From assembly GCA_031267055.1 (NCBI GenBank), contig JAIRZV010000069.1, forward strand, positions 1 to 32,720: a stretch of 32,720 nucleotides of DNA, read 5' to 3'. Below the pieces are notes generated by a model. That model did no database searches. It saw nothing but the letters and a program-made list of their open reading frames with translations, and had not been told where the DNA came from. This stretch comes from Candidatus Margulisiibacteriota bacterium (GTDB lineage: Bacteria; Margulisbacteria; Termititenacia; Termititenacales; Termititenacaceae). Of the stretch, positions 8,028-15,620 are shown in pieces. Both the position numbers and the translations under genes were made by a program. The number at the start of each line of letters is the position of its first letter. The first letter of the stretch is position 1.

Positions 8028-8111
8028 AAATTTCCACTACTTACACCCTCGAATTTTTGAGAAGTAATGATTTTTAAGCCTCTTTTGGATAACGTCGCTT
8101 CGCTTGTTGCC

Positions 8112-8144
8112 CTCACTTAACTTCGCTGGCGCTTGTTAAGTTCG
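8112..8144 (-). repeat. Dispersed palindromic repeat, copy 1
   Basis: A 33-base element with inverted arms CTTAAC/GTTAAG around a TTCGCTGGCGCTT core. A nearly identical copy in the opposite orientation lies at 31812-31843 between miaA and dapF. Here it supplies the last codons and stop of the small gene at 8113-8298. Confidence 0.7.
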
Positions 8145-8298
8145 GGTCGTGTTTTTCGACAAATTTTTTGATTTCTTCGATCGCCCCCAGCACTTTCTTG
8201 GCTTTGGCGAGGCCAAAAGAAAAAGGAAAACGGTCGTTTTCGTCGTTTTTGAGGCTCAACATCGGTTTGCCCATGTATTCGGTTTCTTCTATCAGCAT
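8113..8298 (-). CDS. Small uncharacterised protein, 61 residues
   Basis: AAGGAG lies five bases before the ATG and a good extended -10 lies upstream, so the gene is probably real. The protein starts MLIEETEYMGKPMLSL, then KNDENDRFPFSFGLAKAKKV and a helix (LGAIEEIKKFVEKH). I know similar short proteins with the pattern G-x-P-x-L-x-L...FSFG-x-x-KA-x-x-I...IKKFV as hypothetical proteins in several bacterial groups, without a function. The last residues (NLTSASEVK) and the stop codon are encoded by the dispersed palindromic repeat, so the natural C-terminus may have been replaced or extended by a repeat insertion. It is divergent from rho. Confidence 0.7.
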   Translation of the reverse strand: MLIEETEYMGKPMLSLKNDENDRFPFSFGLAKAKKVLGAIEEIKKFVEKHDPNLTSASEVK

Positions 8299-8317
8299 GA
8301 CACTCCTTAACGTTTGG

Positions 8318-8326
8318 ATTATACCA
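8318..8326 (-). promoter_or_regulatory. Extended -10 of the 61-residue protein gene
   Basis: On the minus strand TGGTATAAT ends 19 bases upstream of the ATG at 8298. No convincing -35. It lies back to back with the rho promoter. Confidence 0.5.
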
Positions 8327-8332
8327 TACCGG

Positions 8333-8361
8333 TTGCGCGTTTTGCCAGCCTGTGTTATACT
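8333..8361 (+). promoter_or_regulatory. Promoter of rho
   Basis: TTGCGC (8333-8338), 17-base spacer, TATACT (8356-8361) preceded by TGT (extended). The predicted start near 8368 leaves a leader of about 50 bases before the rho ATG; I see no strong attenuator in it. Confidence 0.65.
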
Positions 8362-8419
8362 AGATTTATATTTCAGCTAATTTTAGTCTTTTTAGGAAAT
8401 TTCACTTGAAGGAGAAATT

Positions 8420-9805
8420 ATGGCAGGCAGACCACCCAGAGAACAGGATAGTCCTGTGTCGGAAAAAAGAGAAGTAGAGGTAAAAGAAGAGCTCCCCAAA
8501 ATCGAAAAAATTAATGAAAAACCGGCCGAAAGGAACGGCGACAAAAGCAACGAGAAACTGATCGCCTCGCTGGATATTCCCGCACTGCAGCGCATGAAGA
8601 TTTCGGAATTGTACGCGATTGCCAAAGAATTGAAGATCGAAGAGATGACCACGCTGGAAAAAGGCGATTTGATCTACAAGATCATGCAGCTCAAAACCGG
8701 CGACGAGGGCGCGGTAACCTGCGAGGGCGTGCTGGAGCGTTTGCCGGACGGCTATGGTTTTCTGCGCGTTAACAATTATCTGCCGTCGAGCGAGGATATT
8801 TATGTGTCCTCGGCGCAGATCCGTCGTTTTTCACTGCTGACCGGCGATCGCGTGAGGGGCTTGGGGCGTAAACCCAAAGAAGGCGAGAAATATTTTTCGT
8901 TGGCGCGCGTGGACGAGATCAACGGTTTGACGCCGGAGGGCGCGCGCAAACGCACTTTTTTCAGTAATCTGGTGCCGATTTTCCCCGACAAAAAAATGAG
9001 CCTGGAGTCCAGCCAGCACAATATCACGACGCGTTTGATCGACATGGTCGCACCGATCGGTTTTGGCCAGCGCGCGATGATCGTGTCTCCGCCCAAGGCC
9101 GGTAAAACGACGATACTGAAAGACATTGCCAAGAGCATCGAACTCAATCACCCGGAAGTGGTGATCAAAGTGTTGTTGGTCGACGAGCGTCCTGAGGAAG
9201 TTACCGACATGCGCCGTTTTGTCAAAGGCGAGGTGGTGGCTTCGACTTTTGACGAGCCGCCGGAACAGCATGTCAAAGTTTCGGAATTACTGCTGGAGTC
9301 TGCCAAACGTTTGGTCGAGCACGGCCGCGATGTGGTGATCCTGCTGGACAGCATCACCCGTCTGGCGCGCGCACACAATATCGTGGTGGCGCCGTCTGGC
9401 CGCACTTTGTCCGGCGGTCTGGATCCGGCCTCGCTGCACAAACCCAAAAGATTTTTCGGCGCGGCGCGCAATATCGAAGGCGGTGGTTCGCTGACGATTA
9501 TCGCTACGGCGCTGGTCGACACGGGCAGTCGCATGGACGATGTGATTTACGAGGAATTCAAAGGCACAGGCAATATGGAACTGCATCTCGACCGCAAACT
9601 GGCCAACCGCCGCGTCTATCCGGCTATCGATGTGGTCAGTTCCGGCACGCGCAAAGAGGAGCTACTGCTGGCCGACGATGTTTTGAAGAAAACGATCATG
9701 CTGCGCAAGAGCATTGATTCCGATAACGCTACTGAGGAGCTGGTCAATCTGCTCAAGAAAACGAAAAATAATCACGAGTTTCTAAATTCGGGCATTTTCG
9801 GCTGA
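8420..9805 (+). CDS. rho: Transcription termination factor Rho
   Basis: 461 residues. Rho is a hexameric RNA-dependent ATPase that ends transcription of untranslated RNA. Residues 1-50 are a charged, lysine/glutamate-rich extension. The Rho N-terminal helices (LQRMKISELYAIAKEL) are followed by the cold-shock RNA-binding domain with GYGFLR (111-116). The ATPase core shows PPKAGKTT (224-231), the Walker B segment VVILLDSITR (about 305-314) and the GRTLSGGLDP loop. All key motifs are present and the length is normal. GAAGGAG lies before the ATG. The next gene begins 5 bases after the stop, so rho heads an apparent potassium-transport operon. Confidence 0.98.
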   Translation: MAGRPPREQDSPVSEKREVEVKEELPKIEKINEKPAERNGDKSNEKLIASLDIPALQRMKISELYAIAKELKIEEMTTLEKGDLIYKIMQLKTGDEGAVTCEGVLERLPDGYGFLRVNNYLPSSEDIYVSSAQIRRFSLLTGDRVRGLGRKPKEGEKYFSLARVDEINGLTPEGARKRTFFSNLVPIFPDKKMSLESSQHNITTRLIDMVAPIGFGQRAMIVSPPKAGKTTILKDIAKSIELNHPEVVIKVLLVDERPEEVTDMRRFVKGEVVASTFDEPPEQHVKVSELLLESAKRLVEHGRDVVILLDSITRLARAHNIVVAPSGRTLSGGLDPASLHKPKRFFGAARNIEGGGSLTIIATALVDTGSRMDDVIYEEFKGTGNMELHLDRKLANRRVYPAIDVVSSGTRKEELLLADDVLKKTIMLRKSIDSDNATEELVNLLKKTKNNHEFLNSGIFG

Positions 9806-9810
9806 GAATT

Positions 9811-10218
9811 ATGAATATCCTGATCGTCGGCTGCGGCCGGGCAGGTTCGGAGTCCGCGCAGGTTTTGAGCGCGGCTGGCTGCAATGTCACAGTGCTGGAT
9901 AAAAATGAAGTTTCCCTGCAAAGATTGGGCACGGATTTCAACGGTGCGACATTGGTTGGCAATGGTATCGACATGGAGACGCTCCGCGAAGCCGGTGTGG
10001 AAAAAGCTGACGCCGCGGTCGTGGTGACCGACGGCGACAATACCAATGTAGTGGCTGCGCAGGTTATCAAAAAAATTTTCCGGGTACCAAAAGTGATAAC
10101 GCGAGTGTACGATCCACGCCGCGCTTATATTTACAAACAAATGGGATTGGATGTGGTCAGCGGAACGACTTTGTTTGCGACGCTAATCCGCGACAAGATT
10201 TTGGAGGAGCAAAAATAA
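9811..10218 (+). CDS. TrkA/KtrA-like RCK N-terminal subunit (short form)
   Basis: 135 residues consisting of a single RCK N-terminal Rossmann domain: GCGRAG (7-12) and the acidic Asp30 that reads the NAD ribose. It lacks the C-terminal TrkA_C domain, unlike the next gene. RCK proteins form cytoplasmic rings that gate TrkH/KtrB potassium channels in response to nucleotides. No ribosome binding site is visible and the start lies 5 bases after rho, so translation may be coupled to it. The stop overlaps the next start by one base (TAATG). Confidence 0.9.
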   Translation: MNILIVGCGRAGSESAQVLSAAGCNVTVLDKNEVSLQRLGTDFNGATLVGNGIDMETLREAGVEKADAAVVVTDGDNTNVVAAQVIKKIFRVPKVITRVYDPRRAYIYKQMGLDVVSGTTLFATLIRDKILEEQK

Positions 10219-10883
10219 TGTTTATCGTGGTCATCGGTGTGGGCAATGTTGGCCGGCAGTTGGCCGCCAATCTGGCCAAGGAAAAACATTCGCTGGTTTT
10301 GCTCGACCGTCAGCCGGAAGTCTGCGCGCGCATGGCCGAAAGTTTTCCGGGCGCATTGGTCGTCTGCGGAGACGGCTGTGATCCGGGCATTTTGGAGCAG
10401 GCTTGTTTGGACAGGGCAGAAGTGGTGACTGCGCTGACCGGCGATGACGAAGACAATATTGTGATTTGCCAGTTGGCCAAAGAGCGTTTCAATGTGAAGC
10501 GCACAGTCGCGCGGGTCAATGATTCGCGTAACGCCAAGACTTTTGCCGCATTGGGTGTCGACGTGCCGGTAGACAGTGGCGCGATCATCACCAGCCTGAT
10601 CACGCAGGAAGTTTCTTCGCTAGAGATGTCTACTTTGTTTACCTTGAAACGCGGCAAAATGGCGATCGTACAGGTGGCCGTTTCGCCGTATTCGCCCGTC
10701 ATTGCCAAAAAAGTCATGGATTTGTCTTTGCCTAAAGACACGGTTTTGATTTCTATCCTGCGCGGTGAAGAAGTGATCGTGCCGCGTGGTAGCACTGTTT
10801 TACAGCGCGGAGACGATGTGATCGCACTGACTTCGGACAGCAGCCGGCAGGCGATGCTCGACCTGCTGGGGGCTAAAGAATAA
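10218..10883 (+). CDS. trkA: TrkA/KtrA-like potassium channel regulator
   Basis: 221 residues: RCK N-terminal domain with GVGNVG (7-12) and Asp30, then a TrkA_C domain (about 140-221; VSPYSPVIAKKVMDL, GSTVLQRGDDVIAL) that binds small ligands in the family. GGAGGAG from the end of the preceding gene lies eight bases before the ATG. Together with the short RCK protein it could form a mixed ring, replacing the double-length TrkA of enterobacteria; that pairing is inference. The trkH start follows two bases after the stop. The symbol is used in the broad sense; ktrA would be equally valid. Confidence 0.92.
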   Translation: MFIVVIGVGNVGRQLAANLAKEKHSLVLLDRQPEVCARMAESFPGALVVCGDGCDPGILEQACLDRAEVVTALTGDDEDNIVICQLAKERFNVKRTVARVNDSRNAKTFAALGVDVPVDSGAIITSLITQEVSSLEMSTLFTLKRGKMAIVQVAVSPYSPVIAKKVMDLSLPKDTVLISILRGEEVIVPRGSTVLQRGDDVIALTSDSSRQAMLDLLGAKE

Positions 10884-10885
10884 CC

Positions 10886-12388
10886 ATGCTGATCAAGCCA
10901 TGTCTGGCCGATCATAAAGTTGTGGGTTTTTATCTTGGTTCTATTTTGATTGGCGTCGGCTGTGTTATGATTTTTCCGTTGCTGACCGCACTGGTTTTCC
11001 GCGAGTGGGCGGTACTATTCAATTATCTTTTGAGTGGTTTGTTTACGGTTGGTGGGGGTTTAGTCCTGCGGCTGCTGTGTTTTACCAAAAAAGAAATTGA
11101 CTGGCTGCACGGCTTGGCTATCGCCGCGTTGCTTTGGCTGGCCGCCGCCGCTGTGGCTGCGTTGCCGTTTTTTCTCGGTGGCAATTACGGTTCGTATCTG
11201 GATGCTTTTTTTGAAGCGATGAACGCGCTGGCCACCGCGGGATTTAGTTTGGCGCGCGATCTTGATCATATTTCTGCAGCTGACAATATGTGGCGGCATT
11301 TGCTGATGTTTGTCGGCGGACAGGGCATCGTGGTCATGGCTTTGAGTTTTCTGATGCTGCATGGCAGCGCCGGTTTTAAACTCTACACTGGGGAAGCACG
11401 CGAAGAACGCATTGTGCCGAATATCATTAGTACCGCGCGCCTGATCCTGCAGATCAGTCTGGTGTTTTTGGCGGCAGGGACCACCACGCTAACTTTGATC
11501 TTGCACTGGGACGGCCTGTCTTGGACGCAGGCGTTTTGGCACGGGCTGTGGCTGTTTATGTCCGGCTTTAGCACCGGCGGTTTCGCTCCGCATACGCAAA
11601 GCATTTTGTATTATCACAGTTGGCGACTAGAATTGGCGTTGCTTTTCTTTATGTTTTTGGGAATTTTGAATTTCCGTTTGCACTATGCTGTTTACACCGG
11701 CAACCGCCGAGAACTGCACCGCAATATCGAAACTGTGGTTTTGTTTTTTTCGTTTTTGCTGACGTTTTTTTTAGTCTGTGCCGGTTTGCTTTATTTCCGC
11801 GTTTATCCCGGTCTCGAGGCGGCGCTACGCCGGGGAATTTTTCTGCTGGGGTCTAGCCATTCGACTGCGGGTTTTACGACAATCTATACCGGACAGCTTT
11901 TCCGCGAATGGCCGCAGCTTTCTCTGCTGGCTTTAATGGCGGCGATGGCGATTGGCGGCAGCGCTTGCTCAACCGCCGGTGGTATCAAGGCTTTGCGCGT
12001 CGGTATTCTTTTTAAGGCTCTACGGCAAGACATCAAACGTCTGCTGTTACCGCCAAGCGCTGTGGTGGCTGAGCGTTACCATCATATCAAAAATTATTTT
12101 CTTGACGACAAAGTGGTACGCAGTGCAGCGATCATAACTTTGTTGTATTTGGTGGTCTTTGGCCTCGGCGCGCTGGCCGGAGTTTGTTATGGCTATCCGT
12201 TTCTGCCGGCTTTATTTGAGTCGATCTCAGCTGCGACAAACACCGGTTTGTCTTGCGGAATTATCACACCTGGCCTGCCTGCCGGCCTGAAATTGATTTA
12301 TCTGCTGGAAATTTGGGGTGGCCGTTTGGAATTTACCGCGGTATTGGGTTTGCTGGCGTATGGCTGGGCTTGCCTGAAAGGAAAGTAG
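10886..12388 (+). CDS. trkH: TrkH/KtrB-type potassium uptake channel
   Basis: 500 residues with about ten membrane segments. The four pore loops of the Trk/Ktr/HKT superfamily are visible: ATAGFS, FSTGGF, HSTAGFT and NTGLSCG, each supplying the conserved glycine of the selectivity filter; GGSACSTAGGIKALR is the gating-loop region that is strongly conserved in TrkH. The protein admits potassium across the inner membrane under control of the RCK subunits encoded just upstream. The first loop has ATAGFS in place of the common TTTG form. Length and motif order are normal for TrkH. Confidence 0.95.
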   Translation: MLIKPCLADHKVVGFYLGSILIGVGCVMIFPLLTALVFREWAVLFNYLLSGLFTVGGGLVLRLLCFTKKEIDWLHGLAIAALLWLAAAAVAALPFFLGGNYGSYLDAFFEAMNALATAGFSLARDLDHISAADNMWRHLLMFVGGQGIVVMALSFLMLHGSAGFKLYTGEAREERIVPNIISTARLILQISLVFLAAGTTTLTLILHWDGLSWTQAFWHGLWLFMSGFSTGGFAPHTQSILYYHSWRLELALLFFMFLGILNFRLHYAVYTGNRRELHRNIETVVLFFSFLLTFFLVCAGLLYFRVYPGLEAALRRGIFLLGSSHSTAGFTTIYTGQLFREWPQLSLLALMAAMAIGGSACSTAGGIKALRVGILFKALRQDIKRLLLPPSAVVAERYHHIKNYFLDDKVVRSAAIITLLYLVVFGLGALAGVCYGYPFLPALFESISAATNTGLSCGIITPGLPAGLKLIYLLEIWGGRLEFTAVLGLLAYGWACLKGK

Positions 12389-12391
12389 CTG

Positions 12392-12862
12392 GTGAGAAAG
12401 ATTGTTTTAGTTTGTCTACTGGTGGTTAGGGTTTGGGCTGCGCCGGCTGCACAGGAGCGTTTGTCCAGTGAGCTGCTCGCTCTGCCGCGCGAGTGTGACA
12501 ATATTCCGACGTTATACCGCGGCGAAGTGATCGGCGATATTCTGACGCGCGGTGAAAAGGTCTGGTTCAATGTCAGCGACGGCGAAAACGTGATCGGTAT
12601 TTTTGCACCGCGGGAATTGGCGGCGGAAATTCAGATCACCGGAAAATATTTGCGGCGTGGCGACACTGTGAAAATTCTCGGCGAATTTAACCGCGCTTGT
12701 TCCGAGCACGGCGGCGAGACGGATATTCATGCCGTGCGGATCGAAAAAATTGCCGCAGGATATGCGCTGACGCAGCCGGTCAGCAAATTCAAAATTGTTT
12801 TGTCCGTGGTTTTGGCTTTGGGTGTTTTGGTCTTGGGCATTTTAGACCGGAAGCGCAGATAA
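12392..12862 (+). CDS. Membrane-anchored OB-fold-like protein
   Basis: 156 residues from a GTG with GGAAAG upstream, three bases after trkH. The N-terminus (RKIVLVCLLVVRVWAAPAA) is a signal peptide, the middle (residues about 40-118: YRGEVIGDILTRGEKVWFNV...GDTVKILGEF) has the strand pattern and glycine placement of an OB fold, and residues about 131-152 form a membrane helix followed by DRKRR. The domain would thus be outside the cytoplasm, tethered by the C-terminal helix with a short basic cytoplasmic tail. I do not recognise a named family. Position suggests a role with the potassium channel or simple co-transcription. Confidence 0.7.
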   Translation: MRKIVLVCLLVVRVWAAPAAQERLSSELLALPRECDNIPTLYRGEVIGDILTRGEKVWFNVSDGENVIGIFAPRELAAEIQITGKYLRRGDTVKILGEFNRACSEHGGETDIHAVRIEKIAAGYALTQPVSKFKIVLSVVLALGVLVLGILDRKRR

Positions 12863-12882
12863 CAATTGTTTCAACTGTCCGA

Positions 12883-12911
12883 GCAAATATCTTGTGCAAC
12901 AAAATATTTGC
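12883..12911 (+). terminator. Hairpin after the rho-trk operon
   Basis: GCAAATAT (12883-12890) pairs with ATATTTGC (12904-12911), and inside them TTGT pairs with ACAA around a GCA loop, with one mismatch. No T-run follows, so this would be a Rho-dependent or mRNA-stabilising end and not a classical intrinsic terminator. Confidence 0.4.
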
Positions 12912-12936
12912 CGCGCTAATGTTGAGCGAGCGCCTC

Positions 12937-12964
12937 TTGCCAAAACCAAAAGACGGGTTATAAT
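12937..12964 (+). promoter_or_regulatory. Promoter in front of a truncated small gene
   Basis: TTGCCA (12937-12942), 16-base spacer, TATAAT (12959-12964). An ATG lies seven bases beyond the -10, so the transcript would start at or next to the start codon. Confidence 0.55.
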
Positions 12965-12971
12965 TACTCAC

Positions 12972-13055
12972 ATGACAGATAAATACAATTATGTAATAAG
13001 TGCCTTTGCGGTAAATCCCCCCCCCCCCCCAACGTTTTTGGCGTACCTGCGCTAA
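12972..13055 (+). pseudogene. Start of a gene cut short by a poly-C repeat
   Basis: The promoter at 12937-12964 points at this ATG. The frame reads MTDKYNYVISAFAVN, then five prolines from the 14-base C tract, then TFLAYLR and a stop. The last part looks like translated repeat sequence and not protein. The first 15 codons therefore appear to be the remaining start of a gene interrupted by insertion of the repeat that extends to about 13285. I find no continuation of the gene on the far side. Confidence 0.4.
13017..13030 (+). repeat. Homopolymer tract of 14 C
   Basis: Fourteen consecutive C bases, unlike anything else in the window. It marks the left side of the repeat-rich segment. Such tracts slip during replication and sequencing, so the exact length may vary or be wrong. 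Confidence 0.9.
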
Positions 13056-13183
13056 AAATCTCCCCTCGGCTGGTTGCCTTCGGGGATTCCTTCGCGCGCA
13101 AAGAATAACGCGCTCAGTCATAGCATTTCCTGTATTTAAACATTTAACAAATTTCTCCTGCGTGACGTAACTCCGGGCTACAA

Positions 13184-13285
13184 CCCCACCAACCAAAATT
13201 TACTTCGCAAATTTTGGTTTGCCTCCCCTTACTAAGGGGAGGCCAGCAGCGTTAGCTGCGGTGGGGTGTTTCGCGTAAGCGAAAC
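13184..13285. repeat. Composite hairpin repeat (MITE/REP-like)
   Basis: Outer arms CCCCACC (13184-13190) and GGTGGGG (13260-13266) enclose three perfect hairpins: AACCAAAATTT/AAATTTTGGTT (13191-13219), CCTCCCCTT/AAGGGGAGG (13222-13242) and GCAGC/GCTGC (13246-13259). A fourth, GTTTCGC/GCGAAAC (13268-13285), follows outside. The whole 13017-13285 stretch has no credible gene on either strand and looks like a non-autonomous dispersed element. It ends about 45 bases before the lipoprotein gene. Confidence 0.65.
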
Positions 13286-13330
13286 ATTGGAACGAAGAAA
13301 GAAAATAAAAATCACACAAGGAGAAAAAAT

Positions 13331-14575
13331 ATGAAAAAAATAATTTTAGCGATTTTCACAATCATGCTGACGCTGGCCATATTCGGCTGCGGCAAAACGC
13401 AGCAGACCAGTAGCGGCGGTTCGTCCGGCGGTGGTGGCGGAGGCGGCGGCGGGACACCGCAGACTTTTTCGATCAGCGTTGTATCAGATTTGTTAGATGG
13501 ATATACAGTATCTGGACTTTCTGTTATGGGTGCGGATGATATTACAGTAGCGCTGCTTGATCTTATAACTGGCACGACGGTAAATGCCGTCGGAAAAATA
13601 GAAAACGGCAAATATTCTGTAGACGGATTGGACGCCACAAAGACTTATGAAGTGCGTTTAAAAAAGGGCGAAACCACGCAGAGTAATCTGGCTGCCAAAC
13701 CGCGCTTTTCCGATACAGAGATAGTACCCGTTAATGCGTCAACCACGACTTTTGTGGGAAAGGTTCTGGAAAAGAAAGACGACATAAAAGACGCGCTGTC
13801 TGCCGGCAATGTAGCGGCTGGCAAGGTGAATGAATTGTTTGCGGTGGCCAAAGATAATCAAGCAAAGCTCGTCGACTACGCGGAGCAGCTAAAAAATTCT
13901 AAACAGAATAATCTCACTGTGCTGGCTTGGGACACTAAAAATATTAACGGCGACATTGACGATTGGGGAAGTAATTATACTGTCTTGTTTGACGCGAGAT
14001 ACCCTCTGTCTGGCAACGACAACAGCCCAAATAACAACGATAAAAACCAGTATCTGAAAGTAAAAAGCCTCAAAGTGGCTAGGGACACGGAAAACCTTTA
14101 CTTCTTATGGGAACAAGATGAAGCTGGATTTTATACTGATTATGCTGATTATGGAGCGAATACAGTAGAGTACGTAGTGGGAACTTACATTGCCGGCACG
14201 GGTTGGGACACAGATGACAATACGCGCCCGCCATCATATGTGGAAACACCAGTGCTTGCGAAAGTAATGATGAGTAATAAGGAAGGATCTGGAAATGGTT
14301 TTTTTGATGCTGAGATTTGGGATGAGGCTGACCCGGAAAACAACATCCATATAGATGATAAAATGCAAGGTAAATTGAGCGGCGATAAGAAATTTCTGGA
14401 AATTGCCGTGTCAATAAATTCAATCAAGGAAAATTGCGAAGCATATTTAAAGCCAGAATATGATAGCGCTTATACTATTGGCATCAAGATTTTCGGTAAT
14501 TATGAACATGACAATAACAATTATATTGGTCATAACTATAGTTTTATATCCAATATGTTGTTCGTGAAGTTTTAG
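13331..14575 (+). CDS. Lipoprotein with glycine linker and CBM9/DOMON-like domain
   Basis: 414 residues. The N-terminus (MKKIILAIFTIMLTLAIFGC) is a lipoprotein signal with Cys20 as the acylated residue; phenylalanine at -2 is unusual. A linker with nine glycines in a row (33-41) follows, then a domain like a surface-exposed beta-sandwich (about 48-130), a short helical stretch, and from about residue 200 a domain starting LAWDTKNINGDIDDW. The ING-D-x-x-DW pattern is common at the start of CBM9/DOMON-like sandwiches that bind sugars or haem. AAGGAG stands seven bases before the ATG. Function is unknown; a carbohydrate-binding surface role is a guess. A hairpin terminator follows. Confidence 0.8.
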   Translation: MKKIILAIFTIMLTLAIFGCGKTQQTSSGGSSGGGGGGGGGTPQTFSISVVSDLLDGYTVSGLSVMGADDITVALLDLITGTTVNAVGKIENGKYSVDGLDATKTYEVRLKKGETTQSNLAAKPRFSDTEIVPVNASTTTFVGKVLEKKDDIKDALSAGNVAAGKVNELFAVAKDNQAKLVDYAEQLKNSKQNNLTVLAWDTKNINGDIDDWGSNYTVLFDARYPLSGNDNSPNNNDKNQYLKVKSLKVARDTENLYFLWEQDEAGFYTDYADYGANTVEYVVGTYIAGTGWDTDDNTRPPSYVETPVLAKVMMSNKEGSGNGFFDAEIWDEADPENNIHIDDKMQGKLSGDKKFLEIAVSINSIKENCEAYLKPEYDSAYTIGIKIFGNYEHDNNNYIGHNYSFISNMLFVKF

Positions 14576-14581
14576 GCTTTG

Positions 14582-14601
14582 GGGGCGGAGCAATCCGCCC
14601 C
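14582..14601 (+). terminator. GC-rich hairpin after the lipoprotein gene
   Basis: GGGGCGGA (14582-14589), GCAA loop, TCCGCCCC (14594-14601), seven bases past the stop codon. The tail TAAACTATATTATT is A/T-rich but not a clean T-run. Placed correctly to end the lipoprotein transcript and insulate rpsB. Confidence 0.65.
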
Positions 14602-14613
14602 TAAACTATATTA

Positions 14614-14641
14614 TTGCAAAATTTTTGGTCTGTGTTATAAT
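14614..14641 (+). promoter_or_regulatory. Promoter of rpsB-tsf
   Basis: TTGCAA (14614-14619), 16-base spacer, TATAAT (14636-14641) with an extended TGT in front. The start near 14648 leaves a leader of about 150 bases. Confidence 0.75.
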
Positions 14642-14648
14642 GCGCTTC

Positions 14649-14797
14649 CTTTAGGCTCTGGTGAGTTTGAAGGAATAAACATCGTTCTGTTTCTGTCTTG
14701 TGGTTGCCCGTTCGGGGTTGAAAGACGGATTTGAAAAGCGGAGCGAGAAGCAAAAACCGCCGGAAAATTCTTTTTTTCGGCAAAAAAGGGGCTCAAT
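14649..14797 (+). promoter_or_regulatory. Long 5' leader of rpsB, possible S2 autoregulatory RNA
   Basis: About 150 untranslated bases precede rpsB. Near the end GCCGGAAAA (14759-14767) can pair with TTTTTCGGC (14773-14781) using one G-T pair, immediately upstream of the AAGGGG ribosome binding site. Ribosomal protein S2 is known to repress its own mRNA in other bacteria; whether this leader does so is inference from length and position. Confidence 0.4.
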
Positions 14798-15610
14798 ATG
14801 GCATTTGACGTAAGTATGCGGCATTTACTGGAGGCTGGTGTGCATTTCGGCCATCAGACCAAGCGCTGGGACCCGCGCATGAAGCCGTTCATTTACACGG
14901 CGCGCAACGACATTCACGTGATCGATCTCAAGCAGTCGCTGGAGAGGCTGGAGGCCGCGTACAATTTTGTCCGCGATCTGGTGTCCGACGGCGGCAAGGT
15001 TTTGTTTGTCGGCACGAAAAAACAGGCGCAGGACGCGGTGCGCGACGAAGCTCTGCGCTGCAAGATGCCGTATGTCACCAATCGCTGGCTGGGCGGCGCG
15101 CTGACCAATCTATCGACGATACGCAAATCTGTGCGCAAATACAAAAAGCTGCTTGAGCGAAAAGAAAAAGGCATTTTTGCCAAACTGCCGGCCAAGGAAG
15201 TTTCCAAATTGACCAAAGAAATGGCAAAGCTGGAGACAAATCTGGGCGGAATTTTGGAGATGACCAAATTGCCGGAAGCGATTTTTGTGGTGGACACGGT
15301 GAAAGAAAATATCGCGGTGCATGAAGCGCGGCGTCTGGGCATCAAGGTTGTGGCTATTGTCGACACCAACTCCAATCCGCAACTGGTCGATGTGCCGATC
15401 CCGGGCAATGACGACGCGATACGCGCGGTCAAGCTGATCGCCCAGACTGTCGCCAACGCCTGCAACGAAGGCACGAAAATTTTCATCGAGAAAAACGGCG
15501 GCGTTTACGAGGAGAGCGCTTATATGTCGCCGGACGACGCGCTGGAAGCCGCGGCCAGACTGGAAAAAGAAGAAGAGATTTTAGAAACCGAAGCGATCGA
15601 AAAAGATTAG
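14798..15610 (+). CDS. rpsB: 30S ribosomal protein S2
   Basis: 270 residues. S2 binds the 16S rRNA at the head-body junction and recruits S1. The conserved start (LLEAGVHFGHQTKRWDPRMKPFI), the KQAQDAV segment, NRWLGGALTN and the end region DTNSNPQLVDVPIPGNDDA are all present. The C-terminal tail after INKNGG-like residues is longer than in the shortest homologues and ends in an acidic helix (LEKEEEILETEAIEKD). AAGGGG stands six bases before the ATG. It is followed after 10 bases by tsf, the near-universal partner. Confidence 0.98.
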   Translation: MAFDVSMRHLLEAGVHFGHQTKRWDPRMKPFIYTARNDIHVIDLKQSLERLEAAYNFVRDLVSDGGKVLFVGTKKQAQDAVRDEALRCKMPYVTNRWLGGALTNLSTIRKSVRKYKKLLERKEKGIFAKLPAKEVSKLTKEMAKLETNLGGILEMTKLPEAIFVVDTVKENIAVHEARRLGIKVVAIVDTNSNPQLVDVPIPGNDDAIRAVKLIAQTVANACNEGTKIFIEKNGGVYEESAYMSPDDALEAAARLEKEEEILETEAIEKD

Positions 15611-15620
15611 AGGAGAAAAA

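Noticed and set aside
8028-8112. Possible terminator between the tail-like gene and the small leftward gene
   Set aside because: Only short, bulged stems can be drawn; not convincing.
12789-13196. Open frame on the minus strand through the poly-C region
   Set aside because: It translates repeat DNA and the end of the OB-fold gene; low-complexity glycine run from the C tract and no start signal.
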